Below, piece after piece: positions 1 to 8,300 of a stretch of DNA of 8,706 nt (positions within the stretch are counted from its first letter, which is position 1; every line of letters begins with the position of its first letter). The translations under genes were made by a program, and so were the position numbers. A model generated the notes under the pieces. It was given only the letters and a program-made list of their open reading frames with translations, did no database searches and was not told the DNA's origin. This DNA is from an uncultured Lachnospiraceae bacterium (GTDB lineage: Bacteria; Bacillota; Clostridia; Lachnospirales; Lachnospiraceae). The stretch lies in assembly GCA_947631075.1 (NCBI GenBank), contig CANRJU010000095.1:1-8706 (forward strand), read 5' to 3'.

Positions 1-2106
1 CAGGAGAACCGATATGTGAAGTTGATGGATAAGGTGATTCGTACTGGCGTAAAGACAAAAGTGCTGATGCTTTCAGCCACTCCGGTCAACAATCGATTCA
101 TTGACCTGAAAAATCAACTAGCCATTGCTTATGAGGGAGATTCAGAGTTTATCAACGAGAAACTGGATACAAAGAAGCCGATTGACGAGATCTTCCGCCA
201 GGCGCAGAAGGCTTTCAATGTATGGAGTAAATTGGAACCAGAAAAGAGGACGACGGATGCTCTGCTTAGGACACTTGATTTTGATTTTTTTGAAGTGCTG
301 GATAGTGTAACGATTGCAAGATCCAGACGGCATATAGAGAAGTATTACAATACAGAAAAGATTGGCAAATTCCCAGAGCGACTGAAGCCAATCTCAAAGC
401 GGCCAAGCCTGACAGATTTGAATAATGCAATCAACTATAATCAGATTTACGAGCAGCTGATGCAGCTGACGCTTTGTATTTACACGCCGTCAAATTATAT
501 ATTTCCGAGTAAATTGTCGAAGTATGTGGATTTAACTCACAATAAAGGGAATAACCTTACGCAGAGGGGGCGTGAGCAGGGAATCCAGAGGCTGATGAGC
601 ATCAATCTTTTGAAGCGCCTGGAAAGCTCTGTGTATTCTTTTAACCTTACGTTAAGCAGGATTCGGGACTTTATACAGAAAACGATTGACGCCATTACAC
701 AGTTTGAACAGTACGGTGGGGACAATCTGGATATGTACGAGGCTAACGAAAACGATTTTGATATGGAAGATGGGAACACAGATTTTTTCACAGTGGGTAA
801 GAAAGTGAAGATTGATCTTGCTGATATGGATTATAAAACCTGGCGCACGGAACTTCAGCAAGATGCTGACACATTGGAGCTTCTTACGCTCATGGTAGAG
901 GATATTACGCCTGAGCATGATTTGAAATTACAGTCGCTGTTGCGGCTCATGGATGATAAAATGGCGAATCCTATCAATGAGGGAAATAAAAAGATACTGA
1001 TTTTCTCTGCTTTTTCTGATACGGCGGAATATTTGTATGATCAGGTGGCCGGGTATATGCAAAAGAACTATGGACTGCACACAGCGGTTATCACAGGAAA
1101 CATTGACGGCAGAACGACGATTAAGGGATTAAAGGCAACGCTGAATAATGTGTTGACCTGTTTCTCTCCCGTGTCGAAAGGCAGAGATGTTCTTATGCCG
1201 GGAAGCACAGAGGAAATAGATGTTTTGATTGCCACAGATTGTATTTCCGAAGGGCAAAATCTGCAGGATTGTGATTATTTGGTCAATTATGATATTCATT
1301 GGAATCCGGTCCGGATTATTCAGCGGTTTGGCCGGATAGATCGCATTGGCAGCAGGAATCAGTATATTCAACTTGTGAATTTCTGGCCGGATATGACGCT
1401 AGACGACTATATCAACTTGAAATCCCGTGTTGAGACCAGGATGAAGATTTCTATCATGACTTCGACGGGTGACGATGACCTTATCAACCCTGAAGAAAAG
1501 GGGGATTTGGAATACCGTAAGCAACAGCTAAAACGGCTTCAGGATGAAGTGGTGGATATCGAGGATATGTCCACGGGTATTTCCATCATGGATCTGGGGC
1601 TTAATGAATTTCGGCTTGATCTGCTTGAATACATAAAGACTCATGGGGATCTGGCTAAGAAGCCGAAAGGACTTCATGCTGTGGTACCTGCCACGGAAGA
1701 AAATCCGGAAGGCGTGATTTTCGTTCTCCGGAATATCAATAACAATATGAATATTGATAACCAGAACCGGATTCATCCGTTCTATATGGTTTATGTCGGA
1801 ATCGATGGAGAGGTAGTCTGTGACTATCTGAATCCGAAGAAGCTTCTTGATACAGTTAGGTTGCTTTGCCGCGGGAAATCTGAGCCTGTGTGGGAGCTTT
1901 GTGAGAAGTTTAATAGAGAAACGGATGATGGACGCGACATGGCGGACGTATCACAGCTTCTTTCAGATGCTATCAACTCCATTATTGATGTAAAGGAAGA
2001 GAGCGATATTGACAGTCTGTTCTCCGCAGGAGGTACTTCCGCACTGATGTCAGAGATTAATGGATTAGATGATTTTGAATTAATTTGCTTTCTGGTTGTG
2101 AAATGA
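1..2106 (+). CDS. SNF2/HepA-type DNA helicase, 3' part (5' end off window)
   Basis: The frame is open from the first base, so this is the C-terminal 701 residues of a longer protein; the GTG at 16 is internal and not a start. Numbering from base 1, superfamily 2 helicase motif III (SATPVNN) is at residues 25-31. The second RecA lobe follows: a segment around 331-352 (ILIFSAFSD), motif V (ATDCISEGQNLQ) around 412-423 and motif VI (QRFGRIDRIGS) at 441-451. The Walker A motif and DEAH-like box must lie upstream of the window. An acidic linker around 240-260 and a long helical insert separate the lobes. The C-terminus looks natural and ends at TGA 2104-2106. The family is ATP-driven DNA translocases of the RapA/HepA/SNF2 type, often annotated 'helicase-related protein', sometimes with a PLD-nuclease-like N-terminus that cannot be checked here. 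Its place directly ahead of DUF4391, mod and res suggests an accessory role in the type III system; this is inference. The helicase call is secure, the exact role is not. Confidence 0.9.
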   Translation, partial: QENRYVKLMDKVIRTGVKTKVLMLSATPVNNRFIDLKNQLAIAYEGDSEFINEKLDTKKPIDEIFRQAQKAFNVWSKLEPEKRTTDALLRTLDFDFFEVLDSVTIARSRRHIEKYYNTEKIGKFPERLKPISKRPSLTDLNNAINYNQIYEQLMQLTLCIYTPSNYIFPSKLSKYVDLTHNKGNNLTQRGREQGIQRLMSINLLKRLESSVYSFNLTLSRIRDFIQKTIDAITQFEQYGGDNLDMYEANENDFDMEDGNTDFFTVGKKVKIDLADMDYKTWRTELQQDADTLELLTLMVEDITPEHDLKLQSLLRLMDDKMANPINEGNKKILIFSAFSDTAEYLYDQVAGYMQKNYGLHTAVITGNIDGRTTIKGLKATLNNVLTCFSPVSKGRDVLMPGSTEEIDVLIATDCISEGQNLQDCDYLVNYDIHWNPVRIIQRFGRIDRIGSRNQYIQLVNFWPDMTLDDYINLKSRVETRMKISIMTSTGDDDLINPEEKGDLEYRKQQLKRLQDEVVDIEDMSTGISIMDLGLNEFRLDLLEYIKTHGDLAKKPKGLHAVVPATEENPEGVIFVLRNINNNMNIDNQNRIHPFYMVYVGIDGEVVCDYLNPKKLLDTVRLLCRGKSEPVWELCEKFNRETDDGRDMADVSQLLSDAINSIIDVKEESDIDSLFSAGGTSALMSEINGLDDFELICFLVVK

Positions 2107-2111
2107 GGTGA
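2105..2111 (+). promoter_or_regulatory. Shine-Dalgarno GAGGTGA that decides the DUF4391 start
   Basis: GAGGTGA matches the 3' end of 16S rRNA well and overlaps the helicase stop codon (TGA 2104-2106). It lies 5 bases before a TTG at 2117. The in-frame GTG at 2108 lies inside this site and has no good site of its own, so TTG 2117 is the better start. The overlap suggests translational coupling to the helicase. Confidence 0.6.
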
Positions 2112-2116
2112 CAAAT

Positions 2117-2773
2117 TTGATTGAATTGCCTAAAAGCACAGAGTTTAACAGGAGAATACCGAAACAGAAGTTTTATGAGAACCTGACAGTATCGCCTGCA
2201 CTAAAGAGGGTATTTATAGATCAGATTAAAGTAATTTATTGGAGAAATAAAATCGCTTCGACAACAATGAATCTGGCAGCCGGAGAGACGGTTACGGAGA
2301 TTGAATTGTTTGAAATCAAGCTAAATGAGCAAAAATTGGATGAATCCGTTCTTCGCCAGATTGATAAAGAGATACCCTATCATATTGTTTTCTTGCTGGA
2401 ATATGAGGGCAAATATCAAGCGTGGACGGCGTATAAAGAAGCAGCGATTTCCGGTAACAATGCTTTTAAGGTAGGAAACTACTATCATACGGACTGGCTG
2501 GAGGAATCGGAACTCCCGTTAAAGGTGGATGGTTTGAATGTCGATATAGTATATGAAAATTTTGTTCGGCAGATTGCAGGGGAGGCATTGCAGCAGGACG
2601 GCAGCAATGAAACCTTAAAGGAATTGGTTGAACGGAATGAGCGACGGAAGAAACTGGAAAAGCAGATTGCTGCACTGCAGGCTAAGATAAGAAAGGAAAA
2701 ACAGCTGAATAAGCAGGTGCAATTAAATGCTGAGCTTAAAAAGCTGAGAAAGGAGCTGGAAAAATTAAAATGA
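2117..2773 (+). CDS. DUF4391 domain protein with C-terminal coiled coil
   Basis: The protein has 218 residues if it starts at TTG 2117, or 221 from GTG 2108. I recognise the DUF4391 pattern: LPKSTEF..RIPKQKFYENL near the N-terminus, then IDQIKVIYWRNKIA, then REIPYHI-like (KEIPYHIVFLLEYEGKYQAW) and a YYHTDW segment near the middle. The last ~52 residues are almost pure Lys/Glu/Leu heptad-like sequence, a probable coiled coil for dimerisation or partner binding. No catalytic motif or signal peptide is visible, so it should be cytoplasmic. DUF4391 has no established biochemical function that I know. From memory of genome annotations, it often sits between a helicase gene of the preceding type and type III mod/res, as here, which suggests a component or regulator of that system. 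Its stop overlaps the next gene's start by four bases (ATGA). Confidence 0.85.
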   Translation: MIELPKSTEFNRRIPKQKFYENLTVSPALKRVFIDQIKVIYWRNKIASTTMNLAAGETVTEIELFEIKLNEQKLDESVLRQIDKEIPYHIVFLLEYEGKYQAWTAYKEAAISGNNAFKVGNYYHTDWLEESELPLKVDGLNVDIVYENFVRQIAGEALQQDGSNETLKELVERNERRKKLEKQIAALQAKIRKEKQLNKQVQLNAELKKLRKELEKLK

Positions 2774-3408
2774 CTGTTGAGCAAATATGGACTTTAGTTG
2801 TGACATGTATTGTCAGTGCTGGTGGTGTTGGTGGAATTATTATTGCAGCAATCAAGTTTTCTTCAAATCTTATTGCTGAACGGCTAACAAAAAAGTATGA
2901 TTTAAAACTTAACAAAGAGATGGAATTATATAGGAAAAATGTTGAATCTAAAAAGTTGATTTCTAAAGCATTGTTTGATAAAGAATATGAGATATATTTA
3001 ACTTTTAATATGGATTTTGGTAAATTGTATAATGATATTCAAACTTATGTAGCATTTCAGAAAGATCCGGGCAGCATAAAAAGCACTATAAAATTGTTAG
3101 AATGTGATATGGATAAATGCCTACGAGATTTTCTTAATGGTGACGTGATAACAGAGGGAAGTGTTATAAAGTTAGAAAATCGTATTGGCGCAGAAATAAT
3201 GGACTTGCGTAATCAATTGGGGTATTCTGGAGCATTTATTCCACATGAAAATTGGCTGCTTTTGCAAAAAGCATGTAATGCGTGTCATAAATATATGCAG
3301 ACAAAGGAATCAGAGGATCATAAGTTAATAGATGTTTCTATGTGGGAAATGCAAAGTGGCTTGAGAACATATTTAGAGCAACTTTCTGTAATAGAAGGAG
3401 AAAAGTAA
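2770..3408 (+). CDS. AT-rich gene for a single-pass membrane protein of unknown function
   Basis: A 212-residue protein starting at ATG 2770, which overlaps the DUF4391 stop as ATGA; this suggests translational coupling. Residues about 7-30 form one hydrophobic segment (ILV/G-rich, no clear signal cleavage site). A basic, helical region follows (ERLTKKYDLKLNKEMELYRKN), which by the positive-inside rule places the rest in the cytoplasm. The remainder is helical and charged with no catalytic motif that I recognise. The pattern of membrane segment, KKYDLKLNKE.E.Y, then SKALFDKEYEIY resembles a widespread uncharacterised family of small N-terminally anchored proteins; that is from memory. The DNA is strikingly AT-rich: hand counts give 15/60 GC at 2881-2940 and 14/60 at 3001-3060, against 28/60 at 1321-1380 and 32/60 at 7021-7080. 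It therefore looks like a separately acquired insertion into the operon. A membrane-anchored accessory or effector role is possible but unproven. Confidence 0.8.
   Translation: MTVEQIWTLVVTCIVSAGGVGGIIIAAIKFSSNLIAERLTKKYDLKLNKEMELYRKNVESKKLISKALFDKEYEIYLTFNMDFGKLYNDIQTYVAFQKDPGSIKSTIKLLECDMDKCLRDFLNGDVITEGSVIKLENRIGAEIMDLRNQLGYSGAFIPHENWLLLQKACNACHKYMQTKESEDHKLIDVSMWEMQSGLRTYLEQLSVIEGEK
3395..3400 (+). promoter_or_regulatory. Ribosome binding site of mod (AAGGAG)
   Basis: AAGGAG lies 9 bases before ATG 3410 and inside the 3' end of the membrane-protein gene. It supports 3410 as the start over the ATGs a few codons downstream (residues 4, 6 or 9), which have no comparable site. Confidence 0.55.
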
Positions 3409-3409
3409 G

Positions 3410-4786
3410 ATGGAAAAAATGAGAATGGAATCAATGGATATTGTAAATCAAAATATAGAAAAAATTGCGGAATTATTTCCAAACTGTATTACCGAAATTT
3501 TAGATGAAGAACACAGTACGTCGGAGAAAAAGGTGTATAAGCAGGCGGTAAACTTCGGCATGTTAAAGCAGATGCTTTCGCCAAATGTAATCGAGGGCGA
3601 TGAAGCCTATGAGTTTACATGGGTGGGGAAAAAAGCAACAATTGTCGAAGCCAATAAGCCTATCCGTAAAACACTCTGTCCTTGTCCGGAAGAAAGCGTT
3701 GATTGGGATACAACAGAGAATATTTATATTGAGGGTGATAACCTTGAAGTTCTGAAGCTCCTTCAGGAGAGTTATCTTGACGCAGTAAAAGTTATCTATA
3801 TTGATCCTCCGTATAACACTGGAAGTGATTTCGTTTATCGTGATGATTTTGAAGTAGGACGGGACGAATACGACGAACAACTGGGTGTGTTCAATGATGA
3901 ATCTAACCGTTTGTTTAAAAACACAGACAGCAACGGACGATTCCATTCAGATTGGTGCTCAATGATTTATTCGCGCCTTCTTTTAAGCAGGAATCTGCTG
4001 TCCGAAGACGGCGTCATCTTTATTAGTATTGATGATCATGAGCAGGAAAATATGAAGAAGATATGCGACGAGGTGTTTGGTGAAGATAATTTTCTCGCAC
4101 AGGTTGTTTGGGAAAGGGCTTATTCACCGGTTAATCTTAAAAGGCATTTTTCTGAGAGCCACGATTACATTTTATGCTATGCCAAGAAATTAGAGGTGGC
4201 AGTTTGTAATGGCCTTCCAAGGAGTGATGAGGCAAACGACAGATATTCCAACCCGGATAATGATCCACGAGGTGTTTGGAAATCAAGTGATCTGTCTGTT
4301 GGTCCGATAGTACAATCTAAAGTGTATGAAATTACGACTCCCAGTGGACGGAAGGTTCTTCCGCCCAGTGGATATTGCTGGCGTCTTGACAAGGCTACTT
4401 TTGAACAATATGTGGCTGACAATCGTATTTGGTTCGGATCGGAAGGGAATAATGTACCTTCAATAAAACGTTTCCTATCCGAAGTGAAGCAGGGCATTAC
4501 TCCTATGACTATTTGGAAGTACACAGAGGTTGGACACTCACAGGATGCTACCAAGAGATTAAAGGAAATCTTCGATGGTAAAGCATACTTCGATTATCCT
4601 AAGCCTGTAGACTTGATCAAGCGCTGTTTGCAACTTTATAGCAATCAGGAAAGTATCATTTTAGACTTCTTTTCCGGTTCTGCTACTACCGCCCATGCGG
4701 TAATGCAGCTAAACGCTGAAGACGGTGATATATCGCGGGGGGGGTACGACAGGGCATCGCAAATTTATTATGGTGCAATTGCCTGA
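3410..4786 (+). CDS. mod: Type III R-M DNA methyltransferase Mod, N-terminal part (out of frame after the G8 tract)
   Basis: This reading frame gives 458 residues. It holds the core of a beta-class N6-adenine DNA methyltransferase: a conserved N-terminal segment with NIYIEGDNLEVLKLLQESYL, catalytic motif IV DPPYNTG starting at residue 132, a downstream segment (SDWCSMIYSRLLLSRNLL...DGVIFISIDD) and a central specificity region with conserved type III features (SNPDNDPRG, GNNVPSIKRFLSEVK, EVGHSQ). The SAM-binding motif I (DFFSGSATT) is at 419-427. Motif order IV before I fits the beta class. About 15 residues after motif I the frame passes through GGGGGGGG (4737-4744) and then ends in a foreign-looking tail at TGA 4784-4786. 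The rest of Mod continues in the +1 frame to 5315. With seven Gs the gene would read 3410-5315 as 634 residues, a normal length for Mod. As written, the product lacks about 190 C-terminal residues and is probably inactive. The target sequence cannot be read from the protein. Confidence 0.92.
   Translation: MEKMRMESMDIVNQNIEKIAELFPNCITEILDEEHSTSEKKVYKQAVNFGMLKQMLSPNVIEGDEAYEFTWVGKKATIVEANKPIRKTLCPCPEESVDWDTTENIYIEGDNLEVLKLLQESYLDAVKVIYIDPPYNTGSDFVYRDDFEVGRDEYDEQLGVFNDESNRLFKNTDSNGRFHSDWCSMIYSRLLLSRNLLSEDGVIFISIDDHEQENMKKICDEVFGEDNFLAQVVWERAYSPVNLKRHFSESHDYILCYAKKLEVAVCNGLPRSDEANDRYSNPDNDPRGVWKSSDLSVGPIVQSKVYEITTPSGRKVLPPSGYCWRLDKATFEQYVADNRIWFGSEGNNVPSIKRFLSEVKQGITPMTIWKYTEVGHSQDATKRLKEIFDGKAYFDYPKPVDLIKRCLQLYSNQESIILDFFSGSATTAHAVMQLNAEDGDISRGGYDRASQIYYGAIA
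4724..4751 (+). other. Short insertion in mod that carries the G8 tract
   Basis: In related Mod proteins as I remember them, the residues after motif I run AEDGG-N/H-RKFIMVQLPE without a gap. Here GAC (4721-4723) would join directly to GGG CAT CGC (4752-4760) as E-D-G-H-R-K if about 28 bases were removed. With G7 the extra DNA is 27 bases, or nine codons, so it keeps the frame. It contains the palindrome GATATATC (4727-4734) and the G run. The insertion limits are inferred from memory of homologues and can shift by a base or two. Confidence 0.5.
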
Positions 4787-5315
4787 ACCCTATGATGAAA
4801 AAAGCGAAGCGTATAAGGCTGGCTACAAAAACATCTGCGAGATAGGAAAGGAACGTATCCGCCGTGCAGCGAAGAAAATTGCTGCGGAGCATCCGGATGC
4901 TGATTTTGATGGGGGTTTCCGTGTATTCAAGTTGGATGAATCCAATATGAATGACGTATATTATGCCGCGGGAGATTACACGCAGGATATGCTGTCCATG
5001 ATGGAGAGCAATATCAAGTCGGATCGTACTTCATTGGATTTGCTTTTTGGCTGTCTGTTGGAGTGGGGACTACCCTTATCCTTGCCGTACACCTCAGAGC
5101 AAATAGATGGCTGCACGGTGCATAACTATAATGATGGTGATTTGATTGCATGTTTTGATGAAAATGTTCCGGATTCTGTAATCAAGGAGATTGCCCGGCG
5201 TCAGCCGCTCCGTGCTGTTTTTCGAGACAGTAGTTTTAACGGCAGTCCTGCAAAAATCAATGTGGGAGAAATCTTTAAAATGATGGCACCGGATACAAGA
5301 GTAAAAGTAATTTAA
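4725..5315 (+). CDS. mod: Mod C-terminal part, displaced by +1 frame
   Basis: This frame carries the natural continuation of Mod: HRKFIMVQLPEPYDEKS, then EAYKAGYKNICEIGKERIRRAAKK, GFRVFKLDESNM, LLEWGLPLSLPY, VHNYNDGDLIACF and a closing region ending in APDTRVKVI. These blocks are typical of the C-terminal end of clostridial type III Mod proteins. The frame opens at GTG 4725, but no convincing ribosome binding site precedes it and it falls inside the upstream frame, so I do not regard it as an independent gene start; the nearest in-frame ATG is 4770, also without a good site. The best reading is one gene, 3410-5315, split by one surplus G in the tract at 4737-4744. There are no other stops or shifts and the sequence looks under selection, which argues against an old pseudogene. 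The stop TAA is 5313-5315, and res follows after 15 bases. Confidence 0.85.
   Translation: MIYRGGGTTGHRKFIMVQLPEPYDEKSEAYKAGYKNICEIGKERIRRAAKKIAAEHPDADFDGGFRVFKLDESNMNDVYYAAGDYTQDMLSMMESNIKSDRTSLDLLFGCLLEWGLPLSLPYTSEQIDGCTVHNYNDGDLIACFDENVPDSVIKEIARRQPLRAVFRDSSFNGSPAKINVGEIFKMMAPDTRVKVI
4737..4744 (+). repeat. Homopolymer G8 tract in mod, candidate phase-variation switch
   Basis: Eight consecutive Gs lie exactly where the Mod reading frame changes. G7 (or G10) joins both halves into one 634-residue frame. G8, the state seen here, stops at 4786 after 458 residues. G9 would stop at the TAG at 4843-4845 after about 478 residues. This is the longest homopolymer I see in any gene of the window. 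Such tracts change length by slipped-strand mispairing and are a known cause of phase variation in type III mod genes of other bacteria. Confidence 0.75.
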
Positions 5316-5320
5316 GGAGG
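5314..5320 (+). promoter_or_regulatory. Ribosome binding site of res (AAGGAGG)
   Basis: A near-perfect Shine-Dalgarno sequence overlapping the mod stop codon, 10 bases before ATG 5331. It should let res be translated whether or not mod is read to its natural end, which matters if mod is phase-variable. Confidence 0.65.
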
Positions 5321-5330
5321 TAGCATCCGT

Positions 5331-8300
5331 ATGAGGATACAGTACAAGCATCAAAAATTTCAGGCGGATGCAGCGAAAGCTGTTGTAGATGCCTTTGCGG
5401 GACAACCCTATTTAACGCCGACCTATATGATGGACAGAGGTTCCGGCTATTTACAGCGGAGCTTGGCAGATGACGTTAATTTTACTGGATGGAGCAATCA
5501 GAAGATTGTTCCAGAGTTAAATGATAGGCTGATTCTGGAGCATCTGCAGAAAATTCAAAGAGAAAATCATATTGCTCCGTCCAATAAACTGGAAGGCAGA
5601 AGCAATGGGTATAATTTGACGATTGAAATGGAGACTGGCGTCGGTAAGACATACACATACATAAAAACGATGTATGAATTGAATCGTGCCTATGGCTGGA
5701 GCAAGTTCATTGTTGTGGTTCCGAGCATTGCTATCCGTGAGGGTGTCTATAAATCCTTTGAGATGACGCAGGAGCACTTCGCGGAGGAGTATGGGAAGAA
5801 AATTCACTATTTTATATACAATTCTTCGCAACTTACGGAGATTGACCGTTTTGCGTCGGACAGTTCCATCAACGTCATGATTATCAATTCGCAGGCATTT
5901 AATGCCAAGGGTAAGGATGCCAGAAGAATATACATGAAATTGGATGAGTTTCGTTCACGAAAGCCAATCGACATTATTGCAAAGACAAATCCAATTCTGA
6001 TTATTGATGAGCCGCAGTCAGTGGAAGGTAAGCAGACGAAAGAAAACTTGAAGCAGTTTAATCCTATGATTACGCTCAGATATTCTGCCACACATAAGAG
6101 CGACAATATTTATAACATGGTATATCGTTTGGATGCTATGGAGGCATATAATAAGCGTCTGGTTAAGAAAATCGCGGTGAAAGGTATTACAGAAATAGGC
6201 AGCACAGCTACGGACAGTTATCTGTATCTTGAAAGCATCAATCTGTCAAAGGGTAATCCGACGGCTACGATTCAGTTTGAAATGAAGATGGCGAGTGGCG
6301 GTACGAAGAAGAAAAGCAAGATTGTAAAAGAAGGGGATAATCTTTACGACTATTCCAACAGTCTTGAAGAATATAAGAATGGCTTTGTTGTGAGTCATAT
6401 TGATGGCCGCGATGATTCTGTAGAGTTTATCAACGGTATCAAGATTTATGCCGGAGATGTTATTGGCGCTGTGGATGAAGATCAGTTCCGCCGTATTCAA
6501 ATCCGGGAAACCATTCTGTCCCATTTGCAGAGGGAGCGTCAGCTTTTTTATAAGGGAATCAAGGTTTTATCCCTGTTTTTTATAGATGAGGTAGCGAATT
6601 ATCGCGAGTATGATGCTGCCGGTCAGCCGGCGAATGGTAAATATGCGACAATGTTTGAGGAAGAATATGAAGACATTATCAGCAACCTGCAGCTTTCAAT
6701 CGGTGAAGATGATTACATCAAATACCTGAACAGTATTAAGGCGTCCAAGACTCATGCCGGATACTTCTCTGTGGATCGCAAGGGCAAGATGATTAACAGT
6801 AAGGTTGGCAGAAAAGAAACAACATCTGACGATGTCAGTGCATACGAGCTGATTATGAAAAACAAAGAGCTTCTTCTGGACCGTGATCCGAATAGATCCC
6901 CGGTGCGTTTTATCTTCTCACACTCTGCCTTGCGAGAAGGCTGGGATAATCCCAACGTATTCCAGATCTGTACGCTGAAGCAATCGAGCAGTGATGTCCG
7001 CAAGCGTCAGGAAGTGGGCCGTGGTCTGCGTCTGTGCGTCAATCAGGATGGTGAGCGTATGGATGTTAATGCTCTGGGCAATGATGTTCATAATGTGAAT
7101 GTTCTTACGGTTATAGCAAGCGAAAGCTACGACTCCTTTGCAAAGGGATTGCAGACTGAAATGGCGGAAGCTGTTGCTGACAGACCGAAGGCAGTTACCA
7201 AAGAACTATTTGTCGATAAGATTGTTAAGGACGATCAGGGTAATGAATTTATGATTACAAGCGATGTGGCATCGGCGATACATTTTGATCTTATTGTTAA
7301 TGGATATATCAATAAGTTGGGAGAGCTTACTGATAAGTATTATGAGGATAAAGCGAATGGGGAGATCAAGATAGCAGAAGAAGCGCAAGATATTGCTTCC
7401 GGGGTTATTGAGATTATTGATTCCATTTATGACAATAAGGCAATGCAGCCTGAAAATGCCCGTAGCAATAATGTTGAGTTGCAGGTGGATGACGACAAGC
7501 TGAACAGTAAAGAGTTTAAGGCTTTGTGGTCAAAGATCAATGCAAAATCAGTTTACGTGGTGGATTTTGATACGGAGGAGCTGATCCGAAAGTCAATTGC
7601 GTCTCTGGATTCTAAGCTGCACGTCGCGAAGATTTATTTTCAAGTGGAGAATGGTGAGATGGATTCCATTAAATCCAAGGAGGACTTGCTTGCCGGGGAT
7701 TCGTTTGTGAAGGAAAAATCCAGAAACTATGGTGTGTCTGCTGCGGCTAACTCCAATGTGAAATATGATTTGATTGGCAAATTGGTAGATGAAACCGGAC
7801 TGACACGTAAGGCGATTGTTGGGATATTGCAGGGAATTCAACCAGTTGTATTTGAGCAGTTTAAGAATAATCCAGAGGAGTTTATATCTAAGGCTGCTCA
7901 GCTGATTAATGATCAGAAGGCAACAGCAATTATTGAGCATATTACATACGATGTGCTGGACGAGGAGTATGGAACAGATATCTTCACTGATCCGACAATC
8001 AAAGGTAGGTTGGGTGTAAATGCCATGAAAGCAAAGAAACATTTATATGATCATATTGTATATGATTCTTCAAATGAGCGTGACTTTGCAACAGATTTAG
8101 ACACCAATATGGATGTGGCTGTATATGTGAAACTGCCAGATGGATTTTATATTTCTACACCGGTCGGACACTACAATCCGGACTGGGCGATTGCGTTTTA
8201 TGAGGGTAGTGTAAAACATATTTATTTTGTGGCGGAAACGAAAGGATCCATGAATTCCATGCAGTTGAGAATGATTGAGGAATCTAAGATCCATTGCGCA

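Noticed and set aside
285..291. T7 run in the helicase gene as another phase-variable tract
   Set aside because: The frame is intact on both sides, T7 runs are common in AT-rich genes, and it lies in the ordinary sequence DFDFFEV.
16..2106. A GTG at 16 as the start of the helicase gene
   Set aside because: The frame is open to base 1 and codons before it (QENRY) fit the helicase. The Walker A and DEAH-like motifs are missing, so the gene begins upstream of the window.
4724..4790. Programmed ribosomal frameshifting at the G run
   Set aside because: Joining the halves would need a +1 (or -2) shift. Typical slippery heptamers give -1, and I see no clear stop-codon pause or stimulatory element. 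Slipped-strand DNA variation is simpler, though transcriptional slippage is not excluded.
3410..5315. Mod as a decayed pseudogene
   Set aside because: Only one single-base offset, exactly in a homopolymer, with all conserved blocks intact on both sides and no other lesions. Decay would normally show more damage.
7593..8042. Minus-strand open frames such as 7593-8042 and 3563-3946
   Set aside because: They lie wholly inside res and mod, have no ribosome binding sites or recognisable domains, and have compositions expected of the antisense of coding DNA.
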